A stretch of DNA of 64,000 bases from Candidatus Scalindua sp. (GCA_031316155.1 JALDRB010000007.1:62001-126000), one strand, 5' to 3'. Numbered from the stretch's first letter, positions 9,321 to 18,798 are shown. Numbers and translations: made by a program. The notes: generated by a model from the sequence alone, not told the origin.

Positions 9321-9411
9321 CAAATGGTTGTTTTAATTCTAGAAATCTCATGGGTAGTCAGCGTTGTCCAATTAGGTTTTTGCGTGATTTATTTATTGTT
9401 CCAAAGATGTC

Positions 9412-9437
9412 ATTCCCGCATGTTTTTTAGCGGGAAT
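9412..9437. repeat. Small hairpin repeat ATTCCCGC/GCGGGAAT
   Basis: An 8-base perfect inverted repeat with a 10-base loop, set within GTCATTCCCGC and GCGGGAATCTAG. This kind of sequence recurs as an intergenic element in many bacterial genomes. No second copy was noticed in this window. Confidence 0.4.
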
Positions 9438-9629
9438 CTAGGATGAATGAGACCCTCTGGATACCCGATAAAAGCGCTCGGGTGTGACAAAAGCCGCGCG
9501 TGCAAATTCCTAACCGGACGCTACTGATGGGTAGTAATAATTCAAGTAATAATTTTTTGAACATTCCCTGTCCAAGACAAACAATGACATCAAGCTTTGG
9601 CAAAATATTTATTTATACAAATTTTCAGG

Positions 9630-9811
9630 ACATCAATAATAAGCACCAAATAATAAAAATCAAATAACAAACAAATACCAATCAATGAAGTTTAAAATTC
9701 TTTACCCTGTTAAATCATTTAGGATGATGTCATTACAACAACTTTCAAAAATCTTATTTATTATAAAGGCAAATTAAAATGCCAAGATATATATCTAACA
9801 GAACGAGCAGA
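9630..9811 (-). mobile_element. Family B MITE-like element, copy 2 (inverted)
   Basis: The reverse complement matches 4858-5030 closely, including the run TTGGCATTTTAATTTGCC and the flanking ATTTGTTTG and TTATTATTTGGTG segments. One terminal repeat has decayed here (CGTTCTGTTAGAT in place of CGCCCTGTTAAAT). The element is therefore older or no longer mobile. With copy 1 it forms an inverted pair around 5.0-9.6 kb. Confidence 0.7.
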
Positions 9812-10058
9812 CGGGTTTTGTTCATTTCTGTCTGCCGACAGGCAGGGGAACATTGGATTTTGTGATTTGTTTGTAGTTTGTGATTTGAAGTTTGTTATTT
9901 ATTAACTCCTGTTTGGTTCTGGCCCACCCAGGTTAAGGATGAGACTTGGCCCGTGACTTTTCGCTTGCTAATCAAGAATGACATTTGCTAGAATCGAATT
10001 GATAATATTTTAAGGAAGGTATTGGTTTAACGTTATTGGTGAGAAGAAAAGGTTCCCT

Positions 10059-10385
10059 ATGATTAGCATAGATGATTTTATGAGAATAGATTTACGGGTG
10101 GCTGAGATAAAGGAAGCCATGGAACATCCGAATGCGGACAAGCTGCTCATATTAAAGGTTGACATTGGTGAGGACGGTGGTGAGAAACGGTTGGTTGCAG
10201 GGATACGGGGAAATTATACACCGGAACAACTTATCGGGAAAAAAATAGTTGTTGTAAATAATCTTGAACCTGCCGTACTCAGAGGCGAAGAGAGTCAGGG
10301 TATGCTTCTTGCCGCAAGGGATGATAAGCAGATAGTCCTGATTACCACAGACAGTGACGTCAAACCCGGTTCTAAGGTTCAGTAA
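10059..10385 (+). CDS. tRNA-binding (MetRS C-terminal/Trbp111-type) protein
   Basis: A 108-residue stand-alone OB-fold tRNA-binding protein, the type found at the C-terminus of methionyl-tRNA synthetase or as Trbp111/CsaA. Characteristic pieces are MRIDLRVAEIKEAMEHPNADKLLILKVDIG, here shown in parts as RIDLRVAEI and HPNADKLL, and VVVNNLEPAVLRGEESQGM. The whole protein is the domain, with no synthetase attached. It may act in trans with a separate MetRS, or as a general tRNA-binding or chaperone-like protein. The window shows no metG nearby. Confidence 0.85.
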   Translation: MISIDDFMRIDLRVAEIKEAMEHPNADKLLILKVDIGEDGGEKRLVAGIRGNYTPEQLIGKKIVVVNNLEPAVLRGEESQGMLLAARDDKQIVLITTDSDVKPGSKVQ

Positions 10386-10466
10386 AAATAACGTTGTTTC
10401 AGATAGTTTGAAACTTTTTATAGTATTATGATAAGACAAAACCAGGGAAATGTTGAAGGCAAGCAG

Positions 10467-11294
10467 ATGGAAAGGCTCCACAAGGTTCTTGCAGAGGCGG
10501 GTTTGGGATCCAGACGTAATTGTGAGTCCTTAATAATGTCCGGACGGGTAACACTTGACGGCAAGCGTGTTACCAGGATGGGCCAGATAGTTGATCCGGA
10601 CAAAAGTAAGATTTTCTGCGATGGAGAACCCATTAGAAAACAGAAAAAAGTCTATTATCTTCTTAACAAACCAAAGGGGTATGTATGCACAAATGATGAA
10701 TCTTCCACAGGGTTCAGGGTAATCGATTTATTAAAAAGTGTAGATCAGAGAATTTATACCATCGGGCGATTGGATAAGGATAGCGAGGGGCTTATCCTGT
10801 TGACAAATGATGGAGAACTGGCAAATCTGCTGACACATCCAAGATATGGGATTGAAAAACGATACAGGGTAGAGGTTAAGGGCAGGGTAAGTGATGATAC
10901 ATTAGAGGCTTTGCGGCAGGGCATGTGGTTTTCTGATGGCAAGATGTTGCCAACTGGTGTCAAGGTCTTACACAGAAGGTATAGGACAAGCACGTTAGAG
11001 ATAGTGCTGAAAGAGGGGAAAAACAGGGAAATCAGGCGAATACTTGCAAAGACCGGACATGACGTAATCTCCCTGAGAAGGGTTAAGATTGGTCATTTAA
11101 CGGCCGAACCAACGCTTAAACCCGGAAAGTTCAGGCCTCTTCTTAAATCAGAGATTGAGCGGTTATACAAGCAGGCTACTTCCTGGAGAGTGCAGAAAAC
11201 CCGCAGGCCAAAAGGGAGAGGCTTTGAAAACAGTCGTCCTAAAAACCGTCAACGTCGCTTTTCGAAGTTACCAAAAAGATTGGAGAAAAAATAA
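10467..11294 (+). CDS. rluB: 23S rRNA pseudouridine synthase, RluB/RsuA family
   Basis: The N-terminal S4 RNA-binding domain (ERLHKVLAEAGLGSRRNCE) is followed by the RsuA-type synthase domain, with the catalytic Asp in GRLDKDSEGLILLTNDG (residue 103 from this start). The C-terminal 30 residues are very basic, with KTRRPKGRGF and RQRRFSKLPKR, as in many RluB-like proteins. An ATG 13 codons upstream (10428) is in frame but has no ribosome site, while GAAGG precedes 10467 and the S4 domain starts there. thiC begins 3 bases after its stop. RluB is more likely than RluE/F on domain layout, but the exact rRNA target is inferred. Confidence 0.85.
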   Translation: MERLHKVLAEAGLGSRRNCESLIMSGRVTLDGKRVTRMGQIVDPDKSKIFCDGEPIRKQKKVYYLLNKPKGYVCTNDESSTGFRVIDLLKSVDQRIYTIGRLDKDSEGLILLTNDGELANLLTHPRYGIEKRYRVEVKGRVSDDTLEALRQGMWFSDGKMLPTGVKVLHRRYRTSTLEIVLKEGKNREIRRILAKTGHDVISLRRVKIGHLTAEPTLKPGKFRPLLKSEIERLYKQATSWRVQKTRRPKGRGFENSRPKNRQRRFSKLPKRLEKK

Positions 11295-11297
11295 TAG

Positions 11298-12581
11298 ATG
11301 ACGCAGCTGAAACAAGCAAGGTTAAATAAGATAACGCCTGAGATGCAACGTGTTGCACAAATTGAAGACTGCGATGTTGAAAGTTTACGGGTAAACATCG
11401 CTGAAGGTAAAGCGGTGATTCCGTACAATAGAAAACGTCTTGCGGAAAAAATTTGCGGTGTTGGTAAAGGGCTCAGAACCAAGGTGAATGCCAATATCGG
11501 TACTTCAGTTGACTATTATGGAATAGAAGAAGAGCTCGACAAACTTCGGGCAGCTCAGGAAGCACAGGCAGATGCGGTTATGGATCTGAGTACCGGCGGC
11601 AATTTGCGTACAATAAGACAGAAAATAATGGAAAACTGTTCGATTACCATGGGCAGTGTCCCCATATATGAGGCAGTTGTTGATGTAGTAAGAAGTAACC
11701 ATTCAGCCAGAGATATGACAGCAAAGAGTATGCTTGACGCGATACGACGGCATTGTGAAGACGGGATAGATTTTATCACCGTTCATTGCGGTGTAACACA
11801 GGGTGTCCTGAAACATCTGGCGAATGATAAGAGAATTTGTGGTGTCGTAAGCAGAGGAGGAGCATTCCTGGTAGACTGGATGTCTTTTCACAAGAAAGAA
11901 AATCCCCTTTATGAACAGTTCGACGAGATAGTTTCTATTGCTTATGAATATGACGTTACGCTGAGCCTGGGAGATGCGTTACGGCCGGGAGCCCTTGCAG
12001 ATGCCTGTGACAGGGCACAGATTTATGAATTGAACGTCCTGGCTGAGCTTACGCAAAGGGCACAGGAGGCTAATGTACAGGTGATAGTCGAAGGGCCCGG
12101 ACATGTTCCCCTTAATCAGATTCAGGCTCAAATCCAATTACAGAAAGAGCTTTGCAAGGGAGCGCCGTTTTATGTTCTCGGGCCCATAGTAACCGACATT
12201 GCCCCTGGATATGATCACATTACCTCTGCAATTGGTGGTGCAATTGCAGCATCTGCAGGAGCTGATTTTTTATGTTACGTCACCCCGGCGGAACATCTCA
12301 GTCTCCCTAAACCAGATGATGTTCATGATGGTGTTATGGCGACACGGATTGCCGCTCATGCCGCAGATATAGCTAAGGGGCTGAAATCCGCCTGGGAATG
12401 GGATAAAACCATGTCTCAGCTGAGAAGAAAGCGTGATTGGGAAGGTCAATTTTCTACATGCATTGACCCTCCTCTTGCAAAAAAAATTAGAAAAAGAGGC
12501 GTTCCTCAGAATGAAGAGGTGTGCTCAATGTGTGCAGAATTTTGTGTCTTCAAGGTTGCAGATGATGGTAATCATAATTAA
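11298..12581 (+). CDS. thiC: Phosphomethylpyrimidine synthase ThiC (short form)
   Basis: ThiC is a radical SAM enzyme that rearranges aminoimidazole ribotide to the thiamine pyrimidine HMP-P. This is the short, 427-residue form without the N-terminal extension of proteobacterial ThiC. Conserved parts include NANIGTS, MDLSTGG, ITVHCGVTQ, SRGGAFLVDWM, LGDALRPGALAD, EGPGHVPL and GPIVTDIAPGYDHITSAIGGA. The C-terminal cluster motif reads CSMCAEFC, with spacing C-x2-C-x3-C. It follows the RluB-type gene by 3 bases and overlaps the next gene by 20. No TPP riboswitch was seen upstream. A ThiC paralogue making 5-hydroxybenzimidazole (BzaF) is an alternative I cannot exclude by eye. Confidence 0.9.
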   Translation: MTQLKQARLNKITPEMQRVAQIEDCDVESLRVNIAEGKAVIPYNRKRLAEKICGVGKGLRTKVNANIGTSVDYYGIEEELDKLRAAQEAQADAVMDLSTGGNLRTIRQKIMENCSITMGSVPIYEAVVDVVRSNHSARDMTAKSMLDAIRRHCEDGIDFITVHCGVTQGVLKHLANDKRICGVVSRGGAFLVDWMSFHKKENPLYEQFDEIVSIAYEYDVTLSLGDALRPGALADACDRAQIYELNVLAELTQRAQEANVQVIVEGPGHVPLNQIQAQIQLQKELCKGAPFYVLGPIVTDIAPGYDHITSAIGGAIAASAGADFLCYVTPAEHLSLPKPDDVHDGVMATRIAAHAADIAKGLKSAWEWDKTMSQLRRKRDWEGQFSTCIDPPLAKKIRKRGVPQNEEVCSMCAEFCVFKVADDGNHN

Positions 12582-13272
12582 GCACATAGATATTGAGGGG
12601 CCTGGTACCATCGGGGATTTCCTGGAAGAAAAAGATGTTCCTTACAGGATAATTAACGTTTTCAACCAGGAACCAATACCGGAATACCTTTCAGACATCT
12701 CTGCTGTTATTCTCCTTGGCGGGCCAATGAACGTATATGAAGAGGACAAATATCCATTTCTAAAGAAAGAAGATGCCTTCTTGAAAGAGATTTTTGGAAA
12801 GGGGCTGCCTGTATTGGGTTTTTGTCTTGGCGCTCAACTAATTGCAAAGGCAAAAGGGGCAAGAGTGAAAAAGAATCCTCAGAAGGAAATCGGCTGGTTT
12901 AAATTATCGTTGGATAAAGATGTCTTGGATGATCCTCTCTTTCAAGGGTTCCCAGGAGAATTTGATGTTTTCCAGTGGCATGGAGATACCTTTGAGATTC
13001 CGGATAATTCTGTCAAACTCGCAGGATCTGAACTCTGTTCGAATCAGGCTTTCAGGGTTGGCAATAACGTTTATGGCCTTCAGTTCCACATTGAAGTTAC
13101 CGATGTAATGATTCAAGAGTGGATAGATGCCTACAAAGATGAGATCGATTCGTTAAAAGGTTTTGTAGATCCATGTAAAATAATTTCTGATACAAAATTC
13201 AAGTTTGAAAATTACCGGATGCAGGCAAGGCAGTTTGGTTCTAATTTTTTACAACTCATAAATGCGATTTAA
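12562..13272 (+). CDS. Class I glutamine amidotransferase (GATase1)
   Basis: A 236-residue stand-alone GATase domain. The nucleophile elbow is GFCLGAQ (Cys88) and the catalytic pair is in LQFHIEV (His176, Glu178). It resembles the GMP-synthase-like amidotransferases often annotated as GuaA-like. Coding overlaps the end of thiC by 20 bases; ATG codons occur at 12562 and 12565, with AAGG just upstream inside thiC. The longer frame that begins inside thiC has no conserved N-terminus and is not the real start. The acceptor substrate is unknown, and the tight coupling to thiC is the only context. Confidence 0.85.
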   Translation: MMVIIIKHIDIEGPGTIGDFLEEKDVPYRIINVFNQEPIPEYLSDISAVILLGGPMNVYEEDKYPFLKKEDAFLKEIFGKGLPVLGFCLGAQLIAKAKGARVKKNPQKEIGWFKLSLDKDVLDDPLFQGFPGEFDVFQWHGDTFEIPDNSVKLAGSELCSNQAFRVGNNVYGLQFHIEVTDVMIQEWIDAYKDEIDSLKGFVDPCKIISDTKFKFENYRMQARQFGSNFLQLINAI

Positions 13273-13443
13273 ATTTTTAATTCTATTAAAATTTAGTGGC
13301 TGTATACCTCATTTTTAATGCCCGCCTGAAAGAAATGGACATAATCATCTTATTGGTACAGGTTCCTACCATTCAAAGTGTTGTTTTGTCCTTTTATTAC
13401 TCTAGTATTTTAACAGAGATAGAATAAAAACTTGGAGCTTACA

Positions 13444-13785
13444 GTGGAAAAGTATGAACAAATTCGCAGAAAACTCATAAAAAGAAAAGAGAATCTTGAG
13501 CATCGTCTTAACAATATCGATAAAGACATTCTTCACACAAATACTCCACCGGATCCTGATTCTGAGGAGCAAGCACTGGAACGGCAGAATGATGAGGTCC
13601 TTGATACGCTGGGTGGGCTTGTACGCTCAGAATTAGAAGAAATAAATATGGCGCTTATCCGTATTGAGCAAAAGGAATATGGGACATGCTCGGTGTGCAG
13701 AAAAACAATACCCATAGAACGGCTTAAGGCGGTTCCGCACACAGACCGATGTGTTGTTTGTGCGGATTTGGATGTAGAGGAATAG
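13444..13785 (+). CDS. DksA/TraR family C4 zinc-finger protein
   Basis: A 113-residue protein with a long N-terminal coiled coil. It ends in the C4 zinc finger CSVCRKTIP...CVVC, with four Cys present as in TraR/DksA proteins. The acidic tip PDPDSEEQ resembles the segment that reaches into the RNA polymerase secondary channel. GTG at 13444 is preceded by GGAG at 6 bases and is preferred over the TTG at 13432, which overlaps that site. It probably modulates transcription. Members of this family in this size range are often called YocK/DksA-like, with targets not established. Confidence 0.82.
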   Translation: MEKYEQIRRKLIKRKENLEHRLNNIDKDILHTNTPPDPDSEEQALERQNDEVLDTLGGLVRSELEEINMALIRIEQKEYGTCSVCRKTIPIERLKAVPHTDRCVVCADLDVEE

Positions 13786-13888
13786 AGCACAACAATCACA
13801 TAGCACTTGAGAAATGAAGCGTCATCAAGCATAAGCATGAAATCTGTCAGGAAAACAGTTTCACTCATACGTATCAAATTTTCTGAGA

Positions 13889-14084
13889 TATACTAAAACC
13901 GATTTGGTTTTCGGTTTTACCCGTCCGAACGGCTGACAGGCCGGGCGGGCTGGAAACCAAATTTTGGTGAAGGTATCCCCGGACAAAAAGCGCCGAGGAC
14001 TTTGCTTGCTCAATTTTATACCGGATTTTACCTGCCTGCGTGCGACGCACAGGCAGGTCCGAAAACCATTACGAGATGAGTATA
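13889..14084 (-). repeat. Family A palindromic repeat, copy 2 (long form, inverted)
   Basis: A 196-base copy in reverse orientation, running from TATACTAAAACCGATTTGG to GAGATGAGTATA. It carries both nested GC-rich inserts: a CCCGTCCGAACGGCTGACAG-type palindrome and CCTGCCTGCGTGCGACGCAC. It ends 63 bases before the sdhC start. Confidence 0.85.
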
Positions 14085-14147
14085 TTTGAAATTGTTTGTT
14101 CTTAAATTGATAAAAACAATAGATCATTTTTATTGGAGCTTACGATC

Positions 14148-14837
14148 ATGCTTCCTGTGTTTACGGCACTCAGATCATCGGTAGGGAAAAAGATTCTCAT
14201 GGCAATGACAGCCTTCTCTTTGGTTTTATTTGTGGTTGTGCATTTGCTTGGTAATCTTAAACTGCTCAGTAGAAATTCAAATGCATTTAATATCTATGCC
14301 CACAAAATGATGAGTCTTGGTGGTCTTCTCTATGTTGCGGAAATAGGGTTACTGCTTCTTTTTCTTACCCATATTATCATTGCCGGTCTTATTTTTATCG
14401 GTAAAAGAAATGCCAGGCCCGTAGGTTACTATATGAATAAGCGTTTATGTAAACCGGGTTACAATTTCATTGGTTCGACAACTATGATTTATACCGGGGC
14501 GATGATACTGATTTTTCTGGTTGTCCACCTTATGCATTTTAAGTTTGGTCCCGGGATAAAGGATGGGTATATCAAAGAGGTTGATGGAAAATCTGTCCGT
14601 GATCTACATCGCCTGGTTGTAGAGGGATTTCAGAGTTTTTGGTATGTCTCTTTTTATACGGCCGTAATTTCCCTGCTGGGCATTCACTTGAGTCATGGTT
14701 TTTGGAGTGCCTTTCAATCTCTGGGGATAAACCACCCCAGGTATACCCCATTGATTCTGGGAGTAGGAATCCTTATAGCGATAACGTTGTCTCTCGGATT
14801 TATCTCTTTACCTGTTCTACTCTATTTTATTGGATAA
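14148..14837 (+). CDS. sdhC: Succinate dehydrogenase/fumarate reductase cytochrome b subunit (type B)
   Basis: A 229-residue integral membrane protein with about five helices and conserved His residues that could ligate two hemes (VVHLLGNL, THIIIAGL, VVHLMHF, GIHLSHGF). This is the single-subunit diheme anchor of type B succinate:quinone oxidoreductases and fumarate reductases. GGAG lies 9 bases before the ATG at 14148, which is chosen over a TTG five codons upstream that overlaps it. It is the first gene of sdhCAB, with sdhA 3 bases downstream. The working direction (succinate oxidation or fumarate reduction) cannot be told from sequence. Confidence 0.92.
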   Translation: MLPVFTALRSSVGKKILMAMTAFSLVLFVVVHLLGNLKLLSRNSNAFNIYAHKMMSLGGLLYVAEIGLLLLFLTHIIIAGLIFIGKRNARPVGYYMNKRLCKPGYNFIGSTTMIYTGAMILIFLVVHLMHFKFGPGIKDGYIKEVDGKSVRDLHRLVVEGFQSFWYVSFYTAVISLLGIHLSHGFWSAFQSLGINHPRYTPLILGVGILIAITLSLGFISLPVLLYFIG

Positions 14838-14840
14838 ATA

Positions 14841-16754
14841 ATGCATCTTGATGCTAAAGTTCCTGATGGTCCCATAAGCCAAAAATGGGATAAACATCGG
14901 TTTAATATTAAACTGGTCAATCCCGCAAATAAACGGAAATATACTGTTTTGGTGGTAGGGACTGGTCTGGCTGGTGCCTCTGCAGCGGCAAGTTTGGCCG
15001 AATTGGGTTATCATGTCAAGAGTTTTTGTATTCAGGATTCGGCAAGACGTGCTCACAGCATTGCAGCACAGGGCGGAATCAATGCTGCCAAAAATTATCC
15101 CAATGATGGTGACAGTATTTGGCGTCTTTTTTACGACACGGTAAAAGGTGGAGATTTTCGTTCGCGAGAAGCAAATGTATACCGTCTGGCACAGATTAGT
15201 TCTCATATTATTGATCAGTGTGTTGCCCAGGGGGTACCTTTTGCCAGAGAGTATGGAGGTCTTCTGGAGAACCGTTCATTTGGTGGTGCACAGGTTTCCC
15301 GAACATTTTATGCACGGGGACAAACCGGTCAGCAATTGTTGCTTGGTGCATATAGTGCTTTTATGCGGCAGGTTAACAAGGATAATATCGAAATGTTTGC
15401 GCGCCGGGAAATGATGGACCTGATAGTGATTGATGGGAAGGCCAGAGGCGTTTTGGTACGAAACCTTATGAGCGGAAGGATAGAGGCATATGCAGGTGAT
15501 GCAGTAATTCTTGCTTCAGGAGGGTATGGGAATGTATATTTTCTCTCTACAAATGCTATTAATTCAAATGCTTCTGCTGCATGGCGTTGTTACAAAAAAG
15601 GCGCCTATTTTGCTAACCCTTGTTATACTCAGATACACCCAACCTGTATACCTGTTTCAGGCTTCCATCAATCTAAACTCACCTTGATGAGTGAAAGTTT
15701 GCGGAATGATGGCCGTGTATGGGTTCCGAAAAAATCTGGTGATCTGCGCAGATCAGAAGAAATTCCGGAGAGTGAAAGGAACTATTATTTAGAACAGAGG
15801 TATCCAAGCTTTGGGAATCTGGTTCCTCGTGACATTGCATCCCGTAATGCGAAGCAGGTTTGTGACGAAGGATACGGGGTTGGGACTACCGGTTTAGCAG
15901 TCTATCTGGATTTTGCTGATGCAATAAAACGGCTTGGACAAAATACGGTTACAGAAAAATATGGCAACCTCTTTGATATGTATGAGCACATTACAGGAGA
16001 GAATCCTTATAAGGGTTCAATGACGATTTTTCCGGCCGTACATTATACGATGGGGGGGTTGTGGGTAGATTATAATTTAATGAGTACTATTCCTGGTCTT
16101 CACGTCCTGGGAGAAGCCAATTTTTCTGATCATGGAGCCAACCGACTGGGTGCAAGTGCTTTAATGCAAGGTTTGGCTGATGGATATTTTGTTATCCCCT
16201 ACACAATAGGGCACTATATTTCCTCAACAGACCTTCCTTCAGTTACCACGGAACATTCTGAGTTCAGGGTAGCAGAAGAAGAGGTTTCCAAACGTATTGA
16301 CAGATTACTTTCTGTTAAGGGAGAAAAAACAGTACGGGAGATTCATCGTGAGTTAGGTAAAATCATGTGGGATAATGTAGGTATGTCCCGTAACAAAAGC
16401 GGATTACAAAAAGCTTTGGGACAAATTTCCGATCTTCGTGATGAATTCTGGAATAATGTTAATATTCCCCAGACGGGAAACCATTTGAATAAGAATCTGG
16501 AACAGGCGGGAAGGCTTGCAGATTTTCTTGAATTGGCGGAGTTGTTAGCTGTTGACGCACGGGAACGTAATGAATCATGTGGCGGCCATTTCAGGGAAGA
16601 GTATCAGACAAAAGAGGGTGAGGCTAAACGTGACGATGAAAATTTCAGTTATGCAGCAGCCTGGGAATTTAAAGAAAATGATAAACCTGCAGAATTACAT
16701 AAAGAAAAGCTGGTATTTCAGGAAGTAGAATTGTCTCAGAGGAGCTATAAATAA
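14841..16754 (+). CDS. sdhA: Succinate dehydrogenase/fumarate reductase flavoprotein subunit
   Basis: A 637-residue catalytic flavoprotein. The FAD-binding GTGLAG is at 40-45. [15 protein letters not shown] holds His72, expected to bind FAD covalently. The active-site regions [18 protein letters not shown] and [10 protein letters not shown] follow, then [20 protein letters not shown]. The long form of about 640 residues, with the N-terminal extension before the Rossmann motif, is typical of type B enzymes of Bacteroidota, Bdellovibrio and relatives. It is translated as part of sdhCAB, with 6 bases to sdhB. Confidence 0.95.
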   Translation: MHLDAKVPDGPISQKWDKHRFNIKLVNPANKRKYTVLVVGTGLAGASAAASLAELGYHVKSFCIQDSARRAHSIAAQGGINAAKNYPNDGDSIWRLFYDTVKGGDFRSREANVYRLAQISSHIIDQCVAQGVPFAREYGGLLENRSFGGAQVSRTFYARGQTGQQLLLGAYSAFMRQVNKDNIEMFARREMMDLIVIDGKARGVLVRNLMSGRIEAYAGDAVILASGGYGNVYFLSTNAINSNASAAWRCYKKGAYFANPCYTQIHPTCIPVSGFHQSKLTLMSESLRNDGRVWVPKKSGDLRRSEEIPESERNYYLEQRYPSFGNLVPRDIASRNAKQVCDEGYGVGTTGLAVYLDFADAIKRLGQNTVTEKYGNLFDMYEHITGENPYKGSMTIFPAVHYTMGGLWVDYNLMSTIPGLHVLGEANFSDHGANRLGASALMQGLADGYFVIPYTIGHYISSTDLPSVTTEHSEFRVAEEEVSKRIDRLLSVKGEKTVREIHRELGKIMWDNVGMSRNKSGLQKALGQISDLRDEFWNNVNIPQTGNHLNKNLEQAGRLADFLELAELLAVDARERNESCGGHFREEYQTKEGEAKRDDENFSYAAAWEFKENDKPAELHKEKLVFQEVELSQRSYK

Positions 16755-16760
16755 CAAATA

Positions 16761-17522
16761 ATGAAAAACATGAATTTAAATCTACTAGTTTGGAGGCAAA
16801 AGGATGCTGGTTCCAAGGGAAAAATGGAATCTTACATTGCTGAGAACATTTCTCTGGATATGTCTTTTCTGGAAATGTTGGACCAGGTAAATGAAGATCT
16901 GATCAAAAAGGGATTAGATCCCATTGAGTTTGATAGCGACTGCCGTGAAGGGATTTGCGGTGCCTGTGGAGTTGTCGTCAATGGGCAGGTTCATGGCCCG
17001 CAAAGAGCAACAACAGTTTGTCAGCTGTATATGCGCAATTTTAAAGACAAAGACAAAATCGTAATAGAACCTTTCAGAGCACGTGCGTTTCCCGTGATTA
17101 GGGACCTGGTAATAGACCGAAGTTCATTTGATCGTATCATTATGGCAGGAGGCTACATATCGGTAAACACTGGAGGTGCGCCAGACGCGAATTCAATTCC
17201 CGTAGCGAAAGAGATTGTTGACAAGGCAATGGATGCAGCGGCCTGTATCGGTTGCGGTGCATGTGTGGCAGCATGTCCAAATGCTTCAGCGTCTCTGTTT
17301 ACGGCGGCCAAGATTTCACATCTTGCCCTCCTCCCTCAGGGTAAGATAGAACGAAAAAAGAGGGCAGAAAAAATGGTAAGCCAAATGGATAAAGAGGGTT
17401 TTGGTGACTGTTCTAATATTGGAGAATGTGAGGCTGCATGCCCAAAGGAAATATCTATTTCTCATATTGCCAGGATGAAACGTGAATATTTTAGAGCTGT
17501 GGTTGACGAAATAGAGAAGTAA
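16761..17522 (+). CDS. sdhB: Succinate dehydrogenase/fumarate reductase iron-sulfur subunit
   Basis: A 253-residue electron-transfer subunit linking the flavin to the quinone site. The plant-type [2Fe-2S] motif is CREGICGAC (Cys61, 66, 69) with a fourth Cys in TTVCQLY. The C-terminal [4Fe-4S]/[3Fe-4S] ligands are in [13 protein letters not shown] and [15 protein letters not shown]. It is the last gene of sdhCAB. The next gene is convergent, and the 49-base gap shows no strong hairpin. Confidence 0.94.
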   Translation: MKNMNLNLLVWRQKDAGSKGKMESYIAENISLDMSFLEMLDQVNEDLIKKGLDPIEFDSDCREGICGACGVVVNGQVHGPQRATTVCQLYMRNFKDKDKIVIEPFRARAFPVIRDLVIDRSSFDRIIMAGGYISVNTGGAPDANSIPVAKEIVDKAMDAAACIGCGACVAACPNASASLFTAAKISHLALLPQGKIERKKRAEKMVSQMDKEGFGDCSNIGECEAACPKEISISHIARMKREYFRAVVDEIEK

Positions 17523-17571
17523 ATTAGGGAGCTCTCCGGTATTTGGGAGATTACAGTCCTTTGGGGTATTG

Positions 17572-18798
17572 TTAATAAAATGCCATACTGGCAAATGATA
17601 CTGTTGAACCGGTATTTTTATCATAATCTTGTGAATACTTTAACAACTTAGCTTCTTTTGCCCTGATGACATGCAGCATTGCATAAATTGCCGGGTACCC
17701 ACATATCCGCCTTTTATTGTTGACATTCTGAATACAATCATAAAACGTTTTGGCATCCAGCTTTTCTACATGTTTTAACAAACCGAGGTCTTCGTGCTCT
17801 AATTTCTTGAGAAATGTTTCATCAGGAGCTTCCCTGTCACCAAATCTTAAACCAACGTGTGCAAGGTCTACGCTTGCAATCAGGCAGATTTTCTTCCTGC
17901 TTTTTTCAACAGTTTCTTTCAGGGATGAAATGAAGTTTTCAAATTGCGGAACCTGTGTCGGGTTACTGTTATTTCCTGCAACGAAATCAAGAGGAGAACA
18001 GAGGATAGGTATTATCTTGAAATTTTTTTTGTTGTTATACAGATATTGAAGGAACATCAATTGGAATTCGATTGAATGTTCGTTTTTGTGAACAAATTCA
18101 TCTTCAAAGTAATCAAACTTAAACTGTTTATGCAATAAATTAAGGAATTCCTTGTCAGTTTCGATTGTGCCGAAAGGCGTCTCAAATGACTTGCTCGTCA
18201 GTGCAAAGATATTCCTGGTATGGGTATGTGCGATACCAAATATGATAAATATTTCTGCATTTGATTTTTCTGCAATTTCTTTATATGCCCAGGCAAAACA
18301 CGGGCCTCCGTGCCTTATATCAATATGCGGGGCGATTATGCCTCTTAATCGATCTCTGTTATCTTGTAATGACGGTTTGCCGGGGCCATCTACAGATGTA
18401 AAGAATTTATCTATCTGACTTCTCAGTCTGGCTTTATCATTTTCATAAGCAGTACCAGCATGTATTGCCTTTCGTGTGGGCGAGTTTATGAAATCATCTT
18501 TAATTTTTTTTATAATAATATTAGATCGGTTGTTTTCCAAGAAAAGGTTTTTGTCGAGTTCATTGATTATCTTCGTTATATTGTCACTGAAAAGCAAATT
18601 TCCATACTGCTGTGAATATTTTGCCTGTATATCCAGGATTGAGTGATTGCCATCAAAATGGCTGATAATGTAAAATACATGAGGGGGAACAACAAGGGTA
18701 TTTTTAGAATAATTGAGAGGATCTCTAAGACATATTGCTTGTTCACCTGAAGTCTCAACAGGAAAAGCTTCTATCGGTCGTAGTTTAGGGAATTCCAT
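17572..18798 (-). CDS. Memo-like (AmmeMemoRadiSam protein B) family protein with N-terminal extension
   Basis: Residues about 130-408 match the MEMO1/AMMECR-linked family, which is related to class III extradiol dioxygenases: IIAPHIDIRHGG, IFGIAHTH, PFGTIETDKEF, NEHSIEFQLMFLQYL and ASVDLAHVG. The first 100 residues form a separate small domain (NTLVVPPHVFYIISHFDGN...DIQAKYSQQYG). It looks like a PqqD-type winged helix, a module often used to bind peptides or radical SAM partners. No radical SAM or AMMECR1 gene is nearby. The biochemical role of the family is not settled. Confidence 0.82.
   Translation of the reverse strand: MEFPKLRPIEAFPVETSGEQAICLRDPLNYSKNTLVVPPHVFYIISHFDGNHSILDIQAKYSQQYGNLLFSDNITKIINELDKNLFLENNRSNIIIKKIKDDFINSPTRKAIHAGTAYENDKARLRSQIDKFFTSVDGPGKPSLQDNRDRLRGIIAPHIDIRHGGPCFAWAYKEIAEKSNAEIFIIFGIAHTHTRNIFALTSKSFETPFGTIETDKEFLNLLHKQFKFDYFEDEFVHKNEHSIEFQLMFLQYLYNNKKNFKIIPILCSPLDFVAGNNSNPTQVPQFENFISSLKETVEKSRKKICLIASVDLAHVGLRFGDREAPDETFLKKLEHEDLGLLKHVEKLDAKTFYDCIQNVNNKRRICGYPAIYAMLHVIRAKEAKLLKYSQDYDKNTGSTVSFASMAFY

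Larger units (their letters stand above)
9321..10058. other. Gene-free 738-base region with repeats
   Basis: No coding frame of note occurs between truA and the tRNA-binding protein gene. The region contains a small hairpin repeat (9412-9437), the second family B element (9630-9811) and a partial palindrome near 9827-9845 (CTGTCTGCCGACAGGCAG). It appears to be a landing site for small repeats. Confidence 0.6.

Noticed and set aside
11150-11297. TPP riboswitch before thiC
   Set aside because: thiC starts 3 bases after the upstream gene and the region is coding; no TPP aptamer motif (CTGAGA with ACC...GATC-type parts) is present.
12433-12561. Extended N-terminus of the GATase reading through thiC
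   Set aside because: The extra 43 residues are thiC in another frame; the conserved domain begins at the ATG pair 12562/12565.
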